Positions 5,895 to 6,654 of a DNA stretch of 6,654 nt are shown here, piece by piece. The DNA comes from CAZHZT01 sp964537285 (GTDB lineage: Bacteria > Bacteroidota > Bacteroidia > Chitinophagales > Saprospiraceae). Within the stretch, counting starts at the first letter, position 1; every line of letters starts with the position of its first letter. The position numbers and the translations under genes are program-made. The notes under the pieces were generated by a model. It saw only the letters and a program-made list of their open reading frames with translations, ran no database searches and had not been told where the DNA came from. The DNA lies in assembly GCA_964537285.1 (NCBI GenBank), contig CAZHZT010000190.1:1-6654 (forward strand), written 5' to 3'.

Positions 5895-6317
5895 TTACCA
5901 ACTAATATCATCTTCTGACTCGACCTTAGATTCTTCTAAAGAACCAAAGTCGAAATTGTTATCTTCTCGATCACTGGTAGCGGTACTGGAATCTCCTTCT
6001 TGCTCTTGTCTGGCCTCCCATTCTTCGTGGCGCTTTGTATACTCATCGTAATCATAATCCGGCATCAACTCCGTTTTCACATAGTCGATGGTTTCCTGAA
6101 GCGTTTCAACAAAGCGGTTAAAATCCTCTTTGTAAAGAAAGATCTTGTGCCGCTCATACCCCTGACCATTGTATCGCCGCGTACTTTCAGTTAAAGTGAG
6201 ATAAAAATCCTCCCCTTTCGTCCGGCGCACATCAAAGAAGTACGTTCTTCTCCTTCCGGCCCGTACCTTTTTTGAAAAAACACTCTCAAATCTTCTTTGA
6301 TTTCTTTCGTTATCCAC
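5895..6317 (-). CDS. PUR family DNA/RNA-binding protein (DUF3276)
   Basis: This is a 140-residue single-PUR-domain protein (DUF3276), the bacterial relative of eukaryotic Pur-alpha, and probably a cytoplasmic single-stranded DNA/RNA binder. The PUR repeat spans about 10-85. It has a basic, aromatic strand region SVFSKKVRAGRRRTYFFDVR (12-31), FYLTLTESTRR (38-48), HKIFLYKEDFNRFVETL (57-73) and an amphipathic helix ending near 85. The domain is followed by a strongly acidic, low-complexity tail (about 86-140, many D, E and S), which probably moderates nucleic-acid binding. GTG at 6317 is used as start: the conserved domain begins soon after, and no ATG lies in frame between it and the promoter at 6355-6383. 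Borrelia BpuR is a studied PUR-domain regulator; the target here is unknown. The gene converges with the DinB gene. Confidence 0.92.
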   Translation of the reverse strand: MDNERNQRRFESVFSKKVRAGRRRTYFFDVRRTKGEDFYLTLTESTRRYNGQGYERHKIFLYKEDFNRFVETLQETIDYVKTELMPDYDYDEYTKRHEEWEARQEQEGDSSTATSDREDNNFDFGSLEESKVESEDDISW

Positions 6318-6354
6318 GATATTAATAATTTGATGAACAAAAATTTCAATACTA

Positions 6355-6383
6355 CAAAAGTACAGTTTTGCCTACAAATTCAA
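6355..6383 (-). promoter_or_regulatory. Bacteroidota-type promoter for the PUR gene
   Basis: On the minus strand TTG (6383-6381) is followed by an 18-nt spacer and a perfect TAnnTTTG (TACTTTTG, 6362-6355). Transcription should start near 6348, giving a leader of about 30 nt before the GTG start at 6317. Spacing, consensus and position all agree, so this is the best-supported promoter in the window. Confidence 0.7.
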
Positions 6384-6425
6384 AAAGATTATCCCATAAG
6401 AGTGTTAACTATGCGTTAATTCTGG

Positions 6426-6442
6426 CAAAAAGCCCTTCGGCT
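6426..6442 (-). terminator. Possible short minus-strand terminator
   Basis: On the minus strand AGCC (6442-6439), a GAAG tetraloop and GGCT (6434-6431) are followed by a T-run to 6427. The stem is only 4 bp, which is weak. It lies just upstream of the PUR gene promoter, where it could stop transcription arriving from a minus-strand gene beyond the right edge of the window. Confidence 0.25.
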
Positions 6443-6527
6443 CCTAAATTAATTATCCACAAAATGTTAGTAATTCAACCGTCCTATCGCTTGATTTCAA
6501 ACATTTTTTTGATTAAATTTATTTGCT

Positions 6528-6587
6528 CTTTGATAAATTATGTGGAACTTCAAACATGAGTCATCCCGAATTTTAAGGAACTCCATG
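6528..6587 (+). repeat. Composite interspersed repeat, copy C
   Basis: The 27-bp leader (6528-6554) matches 1076-1102 at 25 of 27 positions. One base later comes ATGAGTCATCCCGAA (6556-6570), identical to the left arm of the perfect hairpin at 3146-3160. The right arm has decayed: the expected TTCGGGATGACTCAT has become an AT-rich stretch ending in ACTCCATG (6580-6587), which still pairs with CATGAGT (6555-6561) if one base is bulged. This copy shows leader and hairpin directly joined and so defines the element's architecture. Confidence 0.6.
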
Positions 6588-6654
6588 TTGTCATAATAGC
6601 TAATAACAGATGCTGTAAGTCAATTTTTTAGAACCGGCCTTATTCAATTTAGCT

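Larger units (their letters stand above)
6384..6654. other. Right-end intergenic region without a gene
   Basis: This AT-rich region carries no credible coding sequence on either strand. The short open frames in it have no recognisable domain and overlap repeats. It contains the weak minus-strand hairpin at 6426-6442 and the composite repeat at 6528-6587. The last 65 bases show nothing I can name. Confidence 0.6.

Noticed and set aside
6368..6559. Open frame of 63 codons on the plus strand near the right end
   Set aside because: It needs a TTG start, overlaps the PUR promoter and the repeat leader, and shows no domain or coding-like composition.

Overview
The window looks like a piece of a Bacteroidota chromosome (Cytophagia/Saprospiria-like; genus not resolvable from the sequence). 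Four things point there: a signal peptidase I with an N-terminal DUF5684-type membrane region, a DUF3276/PUR single-domain nucleic-acid-binding protein, DUF2452 and DUF1573 proteins, and two perfect matches to the Bacteroidota promoter consensus (TTG, 17-23 nt, TAnnTTTG). Shine-Dalgarno sequences are weak or absent, and three of the seven genes need a GTG or TTG start.

Layout, left to right. Positions 1-115 hold non-coding palindromic repeat material with two perfect 7-bp hairpins. A two-gene operon with a 4-nt overlap follows: a DUF2452 protein and a small exported DUF1573 protein (about 206-1071). A 288-bp spacer carries two degenerate copies of an interspersed repeat and the promoter of lepB. 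lepB (1360-3129) encodes a 589-residue signal peptidase I. It converges on a two-FAS1-domain lipoprotein gene (minus strand, 3193-4155), with a perfect 15-bp hairpin between them that can terminate both transcripts. Next come a class I SAM-dependent methyltransferase (4301-5149) and a DinB/DUF1572-type four-helix-bundle protein (5287-5799), separated by a 7-bp-periodic inverted repeat. The DinB gene converges on the PUR/DUF3276 gene (minus strand, 5895-6317) across a second 7-bp-periodic inverted repeat of different unit sequence. The right end (6318-6654) holds the PUR gene promoter and a further composite copy of the interspersed repeat, with no convincing gene.

Functionally this is mostly a housekeeping neighbourhood: protein export (LepB), cell-envelope or surface proteins (FAS1 lipoprotein, DUF1573) and a nucleic-acid-binding regulator (PUR). 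I see no defence system, prophage, CRISPR array, transposase or secondary-metabolite cluster. The unusual content is between the genes: (i) two structurally analogous heptad-repeat palindromes at gene ends, and (ii) a family of composite repeats built from an AT-rich leader plus a GTCATCCCGAA hairpin, used once as a clean bidirectional terminator and once placed inside the predicted lepB 5' leader.
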